A DNA stretch of 64,000 nucleotides from Fibrobacter sp. UWH6 (GCF_900142465.1 NZ_FRAX01000011.1:1-64000); one strand, 5' to 3'; numbered from the stretch's first letter, positions 52,249 through 61,825 are shown. Notes: a model not told the origin generated them from the letters alone. Program-made: numbers and translations.

Positions 52249-53262
52249 TTACGGAATCACGAACATTTCGAAACGAATGGCAGTCAGCAAGTCCTTTCTT
52301 GCAAACTTCATTTCTACAGACGGAACGCCCATGCGGATGGGAGATGCGCTAAAGGCAGCGACAAATGCCTGCAGATCGCTAAAGTCAGCAGAAGTAGTTA
52401 CCTGATAGGTAAAACGCTTGTAGACACCGAAATCTTCAACAACAGGCTTTTCGAATCCATTGAACGTTACCTTGTTGGTAGAGCCCAAGGTCTTTATAGC
52501 CTTGACTTCGTTGGCAACTTCAGCAGCGGAAACAAACTTGTTGACAGAATTCAGGTTAACATTCTCTACGTTGTACTGACCGAAGGCGGTAATGTCGGTT
52601 GCAGGAGCGTTTTCCGGCAGAGGCGGAGTCCTAAAGTTGGAGCTAACCGTCTTGATGCGATCCAGGAAGCTGCGCTGAGAAGCAGGCTTAGCAGCCACAC
52701 CACGAACGTAGAAGTAGTTGGGAGCCTGGTAGATACAGTCAGAGAAGCCCACGTCTTCGGGAGTTGCCGAATTCATGAAAGCAACGAACTGACCCAGAGA
52801 AGACTTCTGGAAGGAAACCTTTTCGAGAGGCAGGTAGGAATTGTAATCCGTGCGTTTGTTGTTAAACAGAGCCTGAGGATTGATTTCACCCACGACCTGC
52901 TTGGCGGTCATATTGTCGCGGTAACGCAGGGCGGCAGCCTGTGCAGCAGCCTGTGCTTCCAACGAACCACCTGCGGAAGTCCGCTGTCCGTTGCCCATGA
53001 CAAGTGCGGTGCGGCTTGCATCTTCGGCACCAATCAGAGACAAGTAAGCCTCGGGGAAAATACCCTGCAGAGGAGCGGGAACGCCACAAATGCTGAGGAA
53101 GGCACTGAAAGCAACAATGGCAAACAGAGCGGCAACGGCAACCGTAAGAGCCTTCTTGCGGCTCTTCTTCTTCAGTTCGTCGATACTGGTAACGTGAACC
53201 GGAGAAACGGACTCGACCACAGTCAGTCGTTCAGCGGCATCAATCAAGTTCAAATGAATCAT
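52249..53262 (-). CDS. PilN-like type IV pilus / type II secretion assembly protein
   Basis: This protein of about 337 residues starts MIHLNLIDAAERL, like PilN (MIRINLLP-type). One membrane span lies at about residues 40-65 (KALTVAVAALFAIVAFSAFL). The rest is a periplasmic domain with ferredoxin-like ends (KRFTYQVTTSADFSDLQAFVAAF, VEMKFARKDLLTAIRFEMFV). The identification rests mainly on position: its ATG overlaps the stop of the PilM-like gene, as in pilM-pilN. It is longer than standard PilN (about 200) and may be a PilN-PilO fusion or a GspL/M-type protein. Confidence 0.65.
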   Translation of the reverse strand: MIHLNLIDAAERLTVVESVSPVHVTSIDELKKKSRKKALTVAVAALFAIVAFSAFLSICGVPAPLQGIFPEAYLSLIGAEDASRTALVMGNGQRTSAGGSLEAQAAAQAAALRYRDNMTAKQVVGEINPQALFNNKRTDYNSYLPLEKVSFQKSSLGQFVAFMNSATPEDVGFSDCIYQAPNYFYVRGVAAKPASQRSFLDRIKTVSSNFRTPPLPENAPATDITAFGQYNVENVNLNSVNKFVSAAEVANEVKAIKTLGSTNKVTFNGFEKPVVEDFGVYKRFTYQVTTSADFSDLQAFVAAFSASPIRMGVPSVEMKFARKDLLTAIRFEMFVIP

Positions 53263-54173
53263 ACACCCTCCAATGCGTAAAGGGCTGCACCAATGGCACC
53301 GGCGCAACTCAATACGGCAGCGGAATCTTCAGCTTCCACCGGAAGTCTAATGTTGGAGAAAGAATCCATGGATGTGAGCAGACAATCCGGAAGAGCCCTT
53401 CTGAGGCATACCATGAATTCGGGGTCCAGAGCCATTTCACCGCAAAGATTGACATTCTTGGTGACAATGGCAGAATTTTCTTCCTGGGCAACCTTAATCT
53501 GTTCGACAATGCCCTCGACAAGGATCTTGTAAGCTTCTTCCTTAGTCTTGTTTACCAGGGGAAGAGTAGAGACACAACGCAGGGCCTGCAGATTATCCTT
53601 GGTGAGCCAAATCAGCGTCACACCGGCGTAGTCAGCCTTAATAACGCATTCCAGTTCAGTCATGTTTTCTGCAAAGGCCATCAGGTTCATTACAGAAAGA
53701 ACATCCACGTCCAGGGACTTCGGTGCGAGGGACTTGTTACGGAAGCCCTTGCGCATGTTGTCCACCCACTGGTGGCGGACCGCAATCAGCATGACGGTAA
53801 AGCCCAGCGATTCGCTTCCGCTCAAGACCTGGTAATCGATGATATAGGCACCAGGATCAGCATTCGTAATCAGGGAAACGTACCACTTCAGGTATTCGTC
53901 CAGAGTCTTGGCAGCCTCAGCCGGAACAAACACCTGACGGACAATAGACCTGAATGCAGGAACGGTAACCGAAACTGCATCTACGGATTCAATCTTCGCA
54001 AATTCCATCCAACCTTCGAGGACGGATTCAAAAGCAAAAACGTCATCCAGAGGGCTGGTTTCAGTCTCGAGAATAGCTGTCTTCAGAACGCGGCGTTCAT
54101 CCACATCAAAAACGGCAACTTTCAGGGAGGCGTCAGCCACCTCGATACCCATGTATAATTTCTTATCACTCAT
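53259..54173 (-). CDS. PilM-like actin-fold protein
   Basis: This 304-residue cytoplasmic protein has an ATPase/actin-like first strand (KLYMGIEVADASLKVAVFD) typical of PilM and GspL cytoplasmic domains. Further along are IIDYQVLSG and LDVDVLSVMNLMA, which resembles PilM. It would sit under the membrane and link PilN to the motor ATPase. The 4-bp overlap with the pilN-like gene shows coupling. The PilB/GspE ATPase gene is about 4.5 kb away. Confidence 0.65.
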   Translation of the reverse strand: MSDKKLYMGIEVADASLKVAVFDVDERRVLKTAILETETSPLDDVFAFESVLEGWMEFAKIESVDAVSVTVPAFRSIVRQVFVPAEAAKTLDEYLKWYVSLITNADPGAYIIDYQVLSGSESLGFTVMLIAVRHQWVDNMRKGFRNKSLAPKSLDVDVLSVMNLMAFAENMTELECVIKADYAGVTLIWLTKDNLQALRCVSTLPLVNKTKEEAYKILVEGIVEQIKVAQEENSAIVTKNVNLCGEMALDPEFMVCLRRALPDCLLTSMDSFSNIRLPVEAEDSAAVLSCAGAIGAALYALEGV

Positions 54174-54211
54174 ACTATCAATGACTTACAAAAAGTTTTC
54201 CATTTAAAAAA

Positions 54212-54661
54212 TTAATCAAAAATTACCCCTTGCAGTATGGTCTCCAACTTTTTCTTGCCAATTCCAGGCACTTTTTTCAGGTCTTTTTCACTTTTAAAGG
54301 GGCCTGAGGACTCTCTTTGGGCAATAATCTTTTCGGCAAGCTTCGGACCAACCCCCTTCAAGGCACAAAGCATATCTAAATCCGCCGAATTGATCGGTAT
54401 GGGAAATTGAACTTTTGGCGGCTTCTTTTTGGACATTTTTTGAGAATTGTCTTTTATTTTGTCTGCAACAAAAACCGTTTTTTCAACCGGGTCTCCGCGT
54501 AATTCCCTATGAGTTGAATCTTCAACATTCGCGATGACAACAGGATCTCCGACCTGGAACGTATCGATCGAAGGAAGTCCCCAAGGCAAGAATCGGTAAA
54601 CGATTCCCATGACAAAAAGGACAAAAGACAGAAAAACCATCTTTTTTTCTGGTCCGTTCAT
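54212..54661 (-). CDS. ComEA-like helix-hairpin-helix protein
   Basis: This 149-residue protein has an N-terminal membrane span (MVFLSFVLFVMGIVYRFL), a Ser/Thr/Lys linker and two helix-hairpin-helix motifs at the C-terminus (ALKGVGPKLAEKIIAQRESSG, KKVPGIGKKKLETI). This matches ComEA-type DNA receptors, which bind incoming DNA at the membrane in competence. It lies next to pilus-like genes. That fits a DNA-uptake role but does not prove it. Starts MNGPEKK. Confidence 0.8.
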   Translation of the reverse strand: MNGPEKKMVFLSFVLFVMGIVYRFLPWGLPSIDTFQVGDPVVIANVEDSTHRELRGDPVEKTVFVADKIKDNSQKMSKKKPPKVQFPIPINSADLDMLCALKGVGPKLAEKIIAQRESSGPFKSEKDLKKVPGIGKKKLETILQGVIFD

Positions 54662-54698
54662 AAGAACTCTCGTAAGGCGAGGGTCTGAATCTAAAAAA

Positions 54699-55415
54699 TC
54701 AAGGGACTAGACGAGCCTCTACGGCAGCCACGTCCGATGGTACATCTACAGAAATGGAGATATAAGGACTTTTAACCATGCGTATGGTCCTGCAATTAAT
54801 AATACGCATCTGTTCCAAAGAGCGTTCCAATTCAACGCTGGATTGAGGAAGAGCTGCGAATTCATCGCGGGAAGCCCGAGAATAAGCATATACACCCTGA
54901 TGTTGGAACCACTCCGCAGATAACTGATCTGCTGTGGCGAGACATCGCTCGTCTACATCACGGGTAAAATCAAGAGCCACACCATCTTTCACCAGGACTT
55001 TCACCACGGTGTTCAAGTGATGTTCGGCAAGATCAAGGGGGCAGGCAACCGTCACCCAGCAATCAGGATGACATTCCAGTTCCCTAGCCACCTGAGCCAG
55101 CAAAGCAGGCTCCACAAGCGGTTCATCCCCTTGCAAGTTTACCACAAGGTCAAGTCCCAGCTTGCAAGCGGCCTCAGCCACACGATCAGACCCCGTCTGG
55201 GCAGGACCGGTCATGACACATTCAAAACCAGCCCTAGTCACTACATCGGCAATGACTTCAGAATCAGTAGCACAGACCACCGTCCCAAAACAGCCCGCAT
55301 CACGGGCCCGTTCCAAGGTGCGTACAATCATTTCCTTGCCAGCTATCTTGACCAGGGGTTTCCCGGGATAACGAGACGACCCCATGCGGGCAGGAACTAT
55401 GCAATGCACGGTCAT
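54699..55415 (-). CDS. kdsB: 3-deoxy-manno-octulosonate cytidylyltransferase
   Basis: KdsB activates KDO with CTP for lipid A-core lipopolysaccharide. The N-terminal sugar-nucleotide transferase motif is IVPARMGSSRYPGKPLVKIAGKEM. Further blocks are VVCATDSEVIADV, VVNLQGDEPLVEPALL and the product-site QHQGVYAYSR. 238 residues is slightly short of the usual 250. It lies 19 bp after gatC and before the comEA-like gene. Its presence indicates an LPS-bearing outer membrane. Confidence 0.95.
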   Translation of the reverse strand: MTVHCIVPARMGSSRYPGKPLVKIAGKEMIVRTLERARDAGCFGTVVCATDSEVIADVVTRAGFECVMTGPAQTGSDRVAEAACKLGLDLVVNLQGDEPLVEPALLAQVARELECHPDCWVTVACPLDLAEHHLNTVVKVLVKDGVALDFTRDVDERCLATADQLSAEWFQHQGVYAYSRASRDEFAALPQSSVELERSLEQMRIINCRTIRMVKSPYISISVDVPSDVAAVEARLVP

Positions 55416-55434
55416 AGACTAAAAATCGAAGAGA

Positions 55435-55722
55435 TTAACCGCCAATGACCTTGGGAATAGCAAAGTGGTCGTTTTCTACGGCCGGAGCGTTTGCAAAAGC
55501 CTGTTCCAGGGTGAAACCCTGCATGGGAACATCTTCGCGAAGAATGGTAGCACCATTTTCGACACCAGTCATAGGTTCGACATCGGCAAGGTTCAATGCC
55601 TTCAAAGCTTCCATCTGGTTCAGCATCTTGTCAAGATGACCCTTCAGAGCCGGAATTTCCTCTTCAGAAACACTCAGGCGAGAAAGCTTAGCCAATTTCA
55701 ATACTTCTTCACGTTCAAGCAT
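55435..55722 (-). CDS. gatC: Asp/Glu-tRNA amidotransferase subunit C
   Basis: GatC stabilises the GatA-GatB amidotransferase that converts mischarged Glu-tRNA(Gln) or Asp-tRNA(Asn). The signature is VLKLAKLSRLSVSEEEI with the later VEPMTGVENGATILREDV. 95 residues is normal. GatA and GatB are not in this window. It opens the leftward operon that runs through kdsB. Confidence 0.93.
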   Translation of the reverse strand: MLEREEVLKLAKLSRLSVSEEEIPALKGHLDKMLNQMEALKALNLADVEPMTGVENGATILREDVPMQGFTLEQAFANAPAVENDHFAIPKVIGG

Positions 55723-56022
55723 AAAAGCCTCTTTTTTATCAAATACAGGAACAATGTAGAAAAAAGTAGATAGTAGGTAGTAGGAAGTAGACGGTTGGAA
55801 GGCGGTAGTAGACGGTAAAAAGAGTGAGAAGGGCGGAGCCTGCGGCTCCTTTCAGCAGTGAGCTGTGAGCCGTGAGCTAGATAATCGCGCCAAAGGCGCC
55901 TTACTTTAACTCATAATTCGTATCTAAGTCCCTGGACCCCTCGACTTCGCTCGGGATGACACACCCTCACAGCCCACCATCCACTCTTCACTCTTCACTA
56001 TTAACTGTTAATCGTTCACCCT
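55723..56022. other. Intergenic region of interspersed repeats and filler
   Basis: No gene is seen. The stretch holds TAGTAGGTAGTAGGAAGTAG-type simple repeats (55768-55815) and the interspersed repeat at 55827-55914. A tail follows with CTTCACTCTTCACTATTAACTG-like low-complexity sequence. Confidence 0.6.
55827..55914 (+). repeat. Interspersed palindromic repeat, copy A
   Basis: About 88 bp that contains GGAGCC-TGC-GGCTCC, then AGCTGTGAGCCGTGAGCTAG, then GCGCCAAAGGCGCC. The reverse complement recurs at 61651-61738 with few differences. The inner palindromes and intergenic position are typical of REP-like elements. Confidence 0.8.
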
Positions 56023-58563
56023 CTAGACCACTTCCAACGATGCGTACTTCAGGATAATGGTTCTCGTGACACCGTCTCCAAAGCGGACGTCCACTCGGGC
56101 GTTGTCTCCAGTTCCGTAGGATTTCTGAACCACGCCGATACCGTATTTGATGTGGCGAACCTTTGCTCCCTGGTGGAACGGATTCTCGCTGAATTCGTCG
56201 TACACCACACGGGGGCCTGCGGGTGCCGCAGGAGCAGGCTTGGGAACAGAAACCGGATTGCGGTAGACAATGCGCTTATCGTTCTTGCGAATGGAATCGG
56301 GAACAGCGCCAGGGCGACTGAATCCACCGCTAAAGCCGCGTGAACCGAAATTAGAAGGTGCGGAACTGCGGCCACCAAAGCTACCGGAACTGGGACGACT
56401 GCCAAAGCTACCAGAGGCTCCCGGACGACGAGGAATGGGCGGAGGAGGATTTCCCATGCGAGGAGCCCTGAAGCCACCACCCTGAGAGTAATCCTGATTG
56501 AAGCTATTGAAACCGCCACCAAATCCGAAATCTTCACACGGTACAAAATCTACAACAGACGGATCCAATTCCTTGAGGAAGCGGGACGGGGCGAAGGGAC
56601 GGATATTCCCCTGGAAGAACCTGCGTTCCGCATGATACAGGAACAGCTTCTTTTCGGCTCGGGTACATCCCACATAGAACAGTCGACGTTCCTCTTCCAT
56701 CTGTTCATTCATCTCGGATCCAGACATCATGGAAGACATTCGGATCAACGGGAAAATTTCTTCATCGCAACCCGCAATATGAACCGTATTGAATTCCAGG
56801 CCCTTGGCCATATGAATCGTCATAAGGGTAACTTGTCCCTTAGAAGAATCCACCTTCTTGTCGCCATCTGTCAAAAGGGAAATATCCTGGAGGAACGCAT
56901 CCAAAGTAGCACCGGGATGTTCTTCATCGAATTCACGGATGGCGTTAACCATTTCATCCAAGTTAGCGATTCTTTCGTCAGCAGTAATCTCATCTTCCTT
57001 ACGGAGGAATTCCTTATAGCCAACGTCATTGATAATCTTTTCGGCAAGGATGGGCAGCGGAGTCTCGCCTGCGGCCACCAAAGCCTTCCAACCGAGAACC
57101 AAGTCTGTAAATCCCTTAAGTTTGGGAGCCGTACGTCCAAGGCCATTGGCTTCGGCCAGCAGATTTTCCCAGAAGGAACCTTCCCCATTACGTTCCTTTT
57201 CCAGGACCGTTTCCACAGTCGTCTTACCGATGGAACGAGGAGGCGTATTGATAACACGGAGGTAGGCGGCGTCATCACGTTCGTTGGCCAATACGCGCAG
57301 ATAGGCAATAATGTCCTTGATTTCCTTGCGGTCCCAGAATCGCGTTCCACCAAAAATCACAGAAGGAATGCGTCGATCGTTCAAAGCCTTTTCAAGAGAA
57401 CGGGACTGGGAATTTGTTCGATAGAAGACCGCAGTCTTGGCATACGATTCAGGACCGGCCTTGGCAATAGTATCGGCAATGGCAGAAGCTTCGGAGCGAT
57501 CGTCCATAAAGTGGCGAACATGAATCAGCTCACCCGCCTCCTGCTTGGAAAACACGTTCTTCTGCATTTCCTGCGGACGGATATTGTGAGCGATCACAGA
57601 CCCTGCGCCTCTGACAATATTCGATGTGGATCGGTAGTTCTGTTCCAGTTTGACGATTGTCACCGGAGCAAAGTCGCGATGGAAATTACGGATGATCTTG
57701 ATGTTGGCACCACGCCAGCCATAAATACTCTGGTCGTCGTCGCCCACCACAGTCACATTGTGCTGTTCATTCATCAGCAACTTCAGCAGTTCATACTGCA
57801 CATCGTTGGTATCCTGATATTCATCCACAACCACATACTGAAAACGGGTAGCCAGCTGATTCGCCAAATTGGGCAACTTCTGCAGCATGAGCACCGTATT
57901 GAACAGCAAGTCGTCAAAGTCCATGGCATTGGATTCCAGAAGTTTCTTCTGGTATTCCGTATAATAGCGGGCGTACTTTTCTTCGTCAGGGTACTGAGCA
58001 TTGTTGCGAGCCACTTCCGGAGTCTGCAACAAGGTACTGTTCCCTACCACCATCATAGAATTCTTGAACTTGGAAATGGCGGCGTGAGCCTTTTTTACAT
58101 CAGCGGCTTCCACATTTTCATCACCGTCAGCCTTAAGAATTTCTTTAAGGATACGCTTTTGATCATCATCGTCATAAATGGAGAAGTTACCGTCGTACCA
58201 CCTACCCCCCGAGCCGGCCATAGCGGCCACTACGGATTCCTTGGACAGGCAAAGTTTCAGCAGACGAAGACAAACAGAATGGAAAGTTCCCATCCAGCTG
58301 AAGCTCATCCTGCAATCCAGAAGCTTGTGAATACGTTCCTTCATTTCGCGAGCGGCCTTATTGGTAAAGGTCACCGCCAAAATACGATCGGACTCCACAT
58401 TGTGGGCAGAAACGAGATGGGCTATCTTATAGGTAATGCAACGGGTTTTTCCCGAACCAGCACCAGCGAGAATCAGCATGGGTCCCTGGATTTTCTTGGC
58501 TGCAGCAGCCTGTTCCGGATTCAGTTCCCGGTCCAACACACCATTGTCCACAATATTTGCCAT
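56023..58563 (-). CDS. UvrD/PcrA-type DNA helicase
   Basis: This 846-residue superfamily 1A helicase acts in repair and replication fork processing. Motifs in order: NPEQAAAAKKIQGPMLILAGAGSGKTRCI (Q motif and Walker A), AVTFTNKAAREMKER (Ia), VDEYQDTND (II), VVGDDDQSIYGWRGA (III), LEQNYRSTSNI (IV), VTLMTIHMAKGLEFN (V) and LFYVGCTRAEKKLFL (VI). After about residue 665 comes a Gly/Pro/Ser/Arg-rich low-complexity stretch (GGGFRAPRMGNPPPPIPRR), then a Tudor-like end (GAKVRHIKYGIGVVQKSYG) as in PcrA. AGGAGAGG precedes the ATG. It starts after the PilB gene on the same strand. Confidence 0.95.
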   Translation of the reverse strand: MANIVDNGVLDRELNPEQAAAAKKIQGPMLILAGAGSGKTRCITYKIAHLVSAHNVESDRILAVTFTNKAAREMKERIHKLLDCRMSFSWMGTFHSVCLRLLKLCLSKESVVAAMAGSGGRWYDGNFSIYDDDDQKRILKEILKADGDENVEAADVKKAHAAISKFKNSMMVVGNSTLLQTPEVARNNAQYPDEEKYARYYTEYQKKLLESNAMDFDDLLFNTVLMLQKLPNLANQLATRFQYVVVDEYQDTNDVQYELLKLLMNEQHNVTVVGDDDQSIYGWRGANIKIIRNFHRDFAPVTIVKLEQNYRSTSNIVRGAGSVIAHNIRPQEMQKNVFSKQEAGELIHVRHFMDDRSEASAIADTIAKAGPESYAKTAVFYRTNSQSRSLEKALNDRRIPSVIFGGTRFWDRKEIKDIIAYLRVLANERDDAAYLRVINTPPRSIGKTTVETVLEKERNGEGSFWENLLAEANGLGRTAPKLKGFTDLVLGWKALVAAGETPLPILAEKIINDVGYKEFLRKEDEITADERIANLDEMVNAIREFDEEHPGATLDAFLQDISLLTDGDKKVDSSKGQVTLMTIHMAKGLEFNTVHIAGCDEEIFPLIRMSSMMSGSEMNEQMEEERRLFYVGCTRAEKKLFLYHAERRFFQGNIRPFAPSRFLKELDPSVVDFVPCEDFGFGGGFNSFNQDYSQGGGFRAPRMGNPPPPIPRRPGASGSFGSRPSSGSFGGRSSAPSNFGSRGFSGGFSRPGAVPDSIRKNDKRIVYRNPVSVPKPAPAAPAGPRVVYDEFSENPFHQGAKVRHIKYGIGVVQKSYGTGDNARVDVRFGDGVTRTIILKYASLEVV

Positions 58564-58658
58564 TTACCTCTCCTGACTTTTTAGGACTCGCAAGATAGCA
58601 AAAATGTCGAGACCCATGGGTCCCGACATCTAAGTTTTGCAATACATCTACGGAACTA

Positions 58659-60593
58659 TTAATCGTCGGCAGTAGATGCACCCAGAGCCTGTTCCAGAGT
58701 TGTAATACCCTGCAGAGCCTTGGAAATACCATCCATACGAAGCGTAATCATTCCGCATTCCTGCATAGCGGCGCGCTTAATCACGTCACCGGAAGAACGT
58801 TTGATGATCAAGTTACGAACAGATTCGTTAGGCACCAGGAATTCATAGATACCCGCACGACCCTTGTAACCAGAACCGTCGCACTTATCGCAACCCTTAC
58901 CATGATAGAACTGCATATCCGGAGACAAGTGCAATTCTTCGCGGAGGGATTCGGAAATTTCATACGGTTCCTTACAGAACTTACAGATACGACGCACAAG
59001 TCGCTGAGCCAACACGCCCTTGATAGCGGTAGACACAAGGAAGGGTTCCAGTCCCATTTCCAGCAAACGGGGGAATGCACCAGCAGCATCGTTTGTATGC
59101 AACGTACTAAAGACCAAGTGACCCGTCAATGCGGCTTCGATAGCCATTGAAGAAGTTTCCTGGTCACGCATTTCACCGATCATGATCACGTCAGGGTCCT
59201 GACGGAGCAAGGCACGAATGCCCGCGGCAAACGTAAACCCGGCCGCATTGTTGATCTGCCCCTGGTTGACGCCGTCGATATTCAATTCCACAGGGTCTTC
59301 CATGGTAGAAATGTTAATAGTACTATCAAGAATTTCACCAATAGATGCGTAAAGCGTAGTAGACTTACCGGAACCCGTAGGACCAGTAACAAGCACAATG
59401 CCGTTAGGAGCGTTAATAGCGTCGATAAACTGCTTGAGCACGCGAGGATCGAAGCCCATATCCTTCAGCGGGAACTGACCGGAGTTGGGGTTCAAGATAC
59501 GCATAACGATCTTTTCGCAGACACCGCGCTTACGGAGAGAGATGGGGAATGAAGACACACGAAGGTCAACTTCAGAACCCTTGTATCGCACCGTAAAACG
59601 ACCATCCAAGGGTCTACGCTTTTCAGCAATATCCATCTTGGAAAGCAGTTTGATACGGGACAAAATCTGCGGCATCAGACGAGCCGGAATAGGAGACATG
59701 ACCTGCAGGTCACCGTCAATACGATAGCGGAGCTTCAGGAAGGTTTCCTGAGGTTCCAGGTGAATATCGGAAGCCTTACGGGCAATAGCTTCGTGAATCA
59801 AGGTGGTCACGATCTTAACGACCTGGCGACCTTCTTCGTCACTCAGTTCTTCTTCCTGGTTGCCCTGACCGCGTTCCACGGTCTCAAGTTCTTCACCATC
59901 CTTGGAATCACCGATAAGGTCTGCCAAAGATTCTTCGGTGCCGCCACCATGGCCAGCATAGACTCGTTCGATGGCCTTCTGCACATCGGCATCGGAAGCC
60001 ATCACCACGTCCACGTCCATCTTCACCTTGAACTTGATGATGCTAATGGTACGCATGTTGGTGGGGTCCGTCATAGCAAGTGTCAGGATGCTATGGGCCT
60101 GACCCATTCCGTCTTCACCCTTCTGCATGTACAAAGGACATACCTTGTACTGCTTACACATATCTTCAGGCAGGTAAGTGTAGGCCTCGGAGTCAATGCT
60201 AAACGTATCCAGCTTTACGTAAGGAACTTCGAACTGCCTAGAAAGAATTTCAATAAGACGTTCTTCGGGCATAAAGCCCAGATCCACCAAGGTACGACCT
60301 AGACGCTTACCTGTGGTCTTCTGAGTTTCTAGAGCCTTGTTCAGCTGTTCATCGGTGATATAACCTTGAGCGATCAGCATTTCACCAATACGCATCTTGG
60401 TGGAAGACTGCATCTGCACACCCAAAATGCTCGTTAGCGTATCTTCGCTAACCATGCCCAGTCGAACAAGAATCTTACTGAGCATAAGGCCAGTGCGTTT
60501 GTGTTCCGCCATGGCATGGGCCAACTGATCTTCGTCAAGCACACCTTGACGCAGCAACAGCTGACCCACATTCATTTTAGTACCATTTATCAT
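58659..60593 (-). CDS. PilB/GspE-type secretion or pilus assembly ATPase
   Basis: This protein of about 644 residues powers type IV pilus extension or type II secretion. Two N-terminal MshEN-type domains lie at about residues 5-60 (GQLLLRQGVLDEDQLAHAM) and 68-125 (IGEMLIAQGYITDEQLNKAL). The ATPase domain shows VTGPTGSGKSTTLYA (Walker A, about 400), the Asp box ISTMEDPVELNIDG, Walker B in DPDVIMIGEMRDQETS, and the His box GHLVFSTLHTNDAAG. A zinc-binding pair of CxxC motifs follows (CKFC, CDKC). The ATG at 60593 overlaps the thiL stop as ATGA, so the two are translationally coupled. PilM- and PilN-like genes lie 4.5-7 kb downstream on the same strand. Confidence 0.9.
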   Translation of the reverse strand: MINGTKMNVGQLLLRQGVLDEDQLAHAMAEHKRTGLMLSKILVRLGMVSEDTLTSILGVQMQSSTKMRIGEMLIAQGYITDEQLNKALETQKTTGKRLGRTLVDLGFMPEERLIEILSRQFEVPYVKLDTFSIDSEAYTYLPEDMCKQYKVCPLYMQKGEDGMGQAHSILTLAMTDPTNMRTISIIKFKVKMDVDVVMASDADVQKAIERVYAGHGGGTEESLADLIGDSKDGEELETVERGQGNQEEELSDEEGRQVVKIVTTLIHEAIARKASDIHLEPQETFLKLRYRIDGDLQVMSPIPARLMPQILSRIKLLSKMDIAEKRRPLDGRFTVRYKGSEVDLRVSSFPISLRKRGVCEKIVMRILNPNSGQFPLKDMGFDPRVLKQFIDAINAPNGIVLVTGPTGSGKSTTLYASIGEILDSTINISTMEDPVELNIDGVNQGQINNAAGFTFAAGIRALLRQDPDVIMIGEMRDQETSSMAIEAALTGHLVFSTLHTNDAAGAFPRLLEMGLEPFLVSTAIKGVLAQRLVRRICKFCKEPYEISESLREELHLSPDMQFYHGKGCDKCDGSGYKGRAGIYEFLVPNESVRNLIIKRSSGDVIKRAAMQECGMITLRMDGISKALQGITTLEQALGASTADD

Positions 60594-61585
60594 AAATGCG
60601 ACCAAGCCTGCGGTTTAACAGGCATTTTAGCTCCATTCTTGCAAAGCATGCAGACATTGTCATTCCCGGACCATTCACGGGCAACACCAATCCTGTAGAC
60701 CTTGCCTAATCCATCATTATATCCATTAAATATACTTATTGGGCTGGAATTGGCAAACAACAACTGGTATTCTTCCCCTCCATTCAGGACTAAATCCAGA
60801 GGGTTCACACCATAACAATCAGCCATTTTCACCACTTCAGGATCAATTGGCAGGGAAAGTTCGTCAATTTCAATAGACACCCTGGAAGCCAATGCCAGGT
60901 GATTCAATTCCGAAGAAAGCCCATCGCTAATATCCATACAGGCACAAGACGCACCGTTCAGTAGACCTACCAACTCAGCCCCCGCCCTCTCGCAAATACG
61001 GGGAGCCAGATGATACTCCACCAGGGATCGGAATTTTTCGCGGTCTTCCGGATGATTCATCAAAAGCCAGAGCCCCGCAGCAGATTTGCCCAGAGTTCCG
61101 TTTACATACAAGTTATCTCCAGGCTGTACCGCCGAGCGTAGAAGAGGTTTACTTCCGGCCAATTCGCCGAGAAGTGTTGTGGAGAACACCCCCTCTTCGC
61201 CAGAAACGGTATCACCCCCGATCAAGGTAATTCCACGTTTGGCAAAACCCTCGGCCAGGGCGACACGCACTCTAGTCTTGATTTCGTCAGACCAATGACG
61301 ATTCAGGCAAAGCCCCAGCAAGGCGATACGGGGACGCCCGCCCATGGCGGAAATATCCGAAACATTTGAAACGATATGCTTTTCTACAGCCTGTTCCGGC
61401 GTCGACCAATCAAGACGGAAATGGGTGTTTTCAACGGAAAGGTCCTTGGTAGCAAGCCATCCGTCAAGAATGGCGGCATCATCCCCCACCCCGAGCCAAG
61501 TACGGCTACCGGGAGAACGTTCCTCCAGGGGGGCGGCATCCTTCAAAAGAGCGTCAATAAAACGAAATTCACCAAGATCGAGCAT
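60590..61585 (-). CDS. thiL: Thiamine-monophosphate kinase
   Basis: ThiL phosphorylates thiamine monophosphate to the active diphosphate. It has the PurM/AIR-synthase-like layout. Visible motifs are LGVGDDAAIL (metal-binding Asp pair), SNVSDISAMGGRPRIALLGL, ITLIGGDTVSGEEGV and CMDISDGLSSELNHLA. About 331 residues is normal. The start at 61585 (MLDLGEFRFID) follows the family; no clear ribosome binding site is visible. Its coupling to a pilus ATPase gene by an ATGA overlap is unusual in function. Confidence 0.92.
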   Translation of the reverse strand: MLDLGEFRFIDALLKDAAPLEERSPGSRTWLGVGDDAAILDGWLATKDLSVENTHFRLDWSTPEQAVEKHIVSNVSDISAMGGRPRIALLGLCLNRHWSDEIKTRVRVALAEGFAKRGITLIGGDTVSGEEGVFSTTLLGELAGSKPLLRSAVQPGDNLYVNGTLGKSAAGLWLLMNHPEDREKFRSLVEYHLAPRICERAGAELVGLLNGASCACMDISDGLSSELNHLALASRVSIEIDELSLPIDPEVVKMADCYGVNPLDLVLNGGEEYQLLFANSSPISIFNGYNDGLGKVYRIGVAREWSGNDNVCMLCKNGAKMPVKPQAWSHL

Positions 61586-61650
61586 AGCAATTAACAATGA
61601 AGAGTGAATAGCTTAAAGGTTAAAGAGTGATGAGCTGCGAGCAATGTGTA

Positions 61651-61738
61651 TTGAGTTAAAGTAAGGCGCCTTTGGCGCGATTATCTAGCTCACGGCTCAT
61701 AGCTCACCGCTGAAGGGAGCCGCAGGCTCCGCCCTCAT
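61651..61738 (-). repeat. Interspersed palindromic repeat, copy B (inverted)
   Basis: This is the inverted counterpart of 55827-55914, with the same parts in reverse: TTGAGTTAAAGTAAGGCGCC, GGCGCGATTATCTAGCTCAC, then the GGAGCC/GGCTCC palindrome. The inner palindromes are kept. It lies between thiL and the gene at 61826. The rest of 61610-61825 holds AAAGGTTAAAG-type filler and no gene. Confidence 0.8.
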
Positions 61739-61825
61739 ACCTGATTCCAATAACAATGTAGTTTTTACGGAGGAAAATCGCCAATTTCGGAACAATTTGC
61801 TTTATCTTTTTTTACATTTTAGCCA

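Noticed and set aside
56632-58584. A 650-codon open frame opposite the UvrD/PcrA gene
   Set aside because: The opposite strand carries every superfamily 1 helicase motif. The antisense frame has no domain and an implausible composition.
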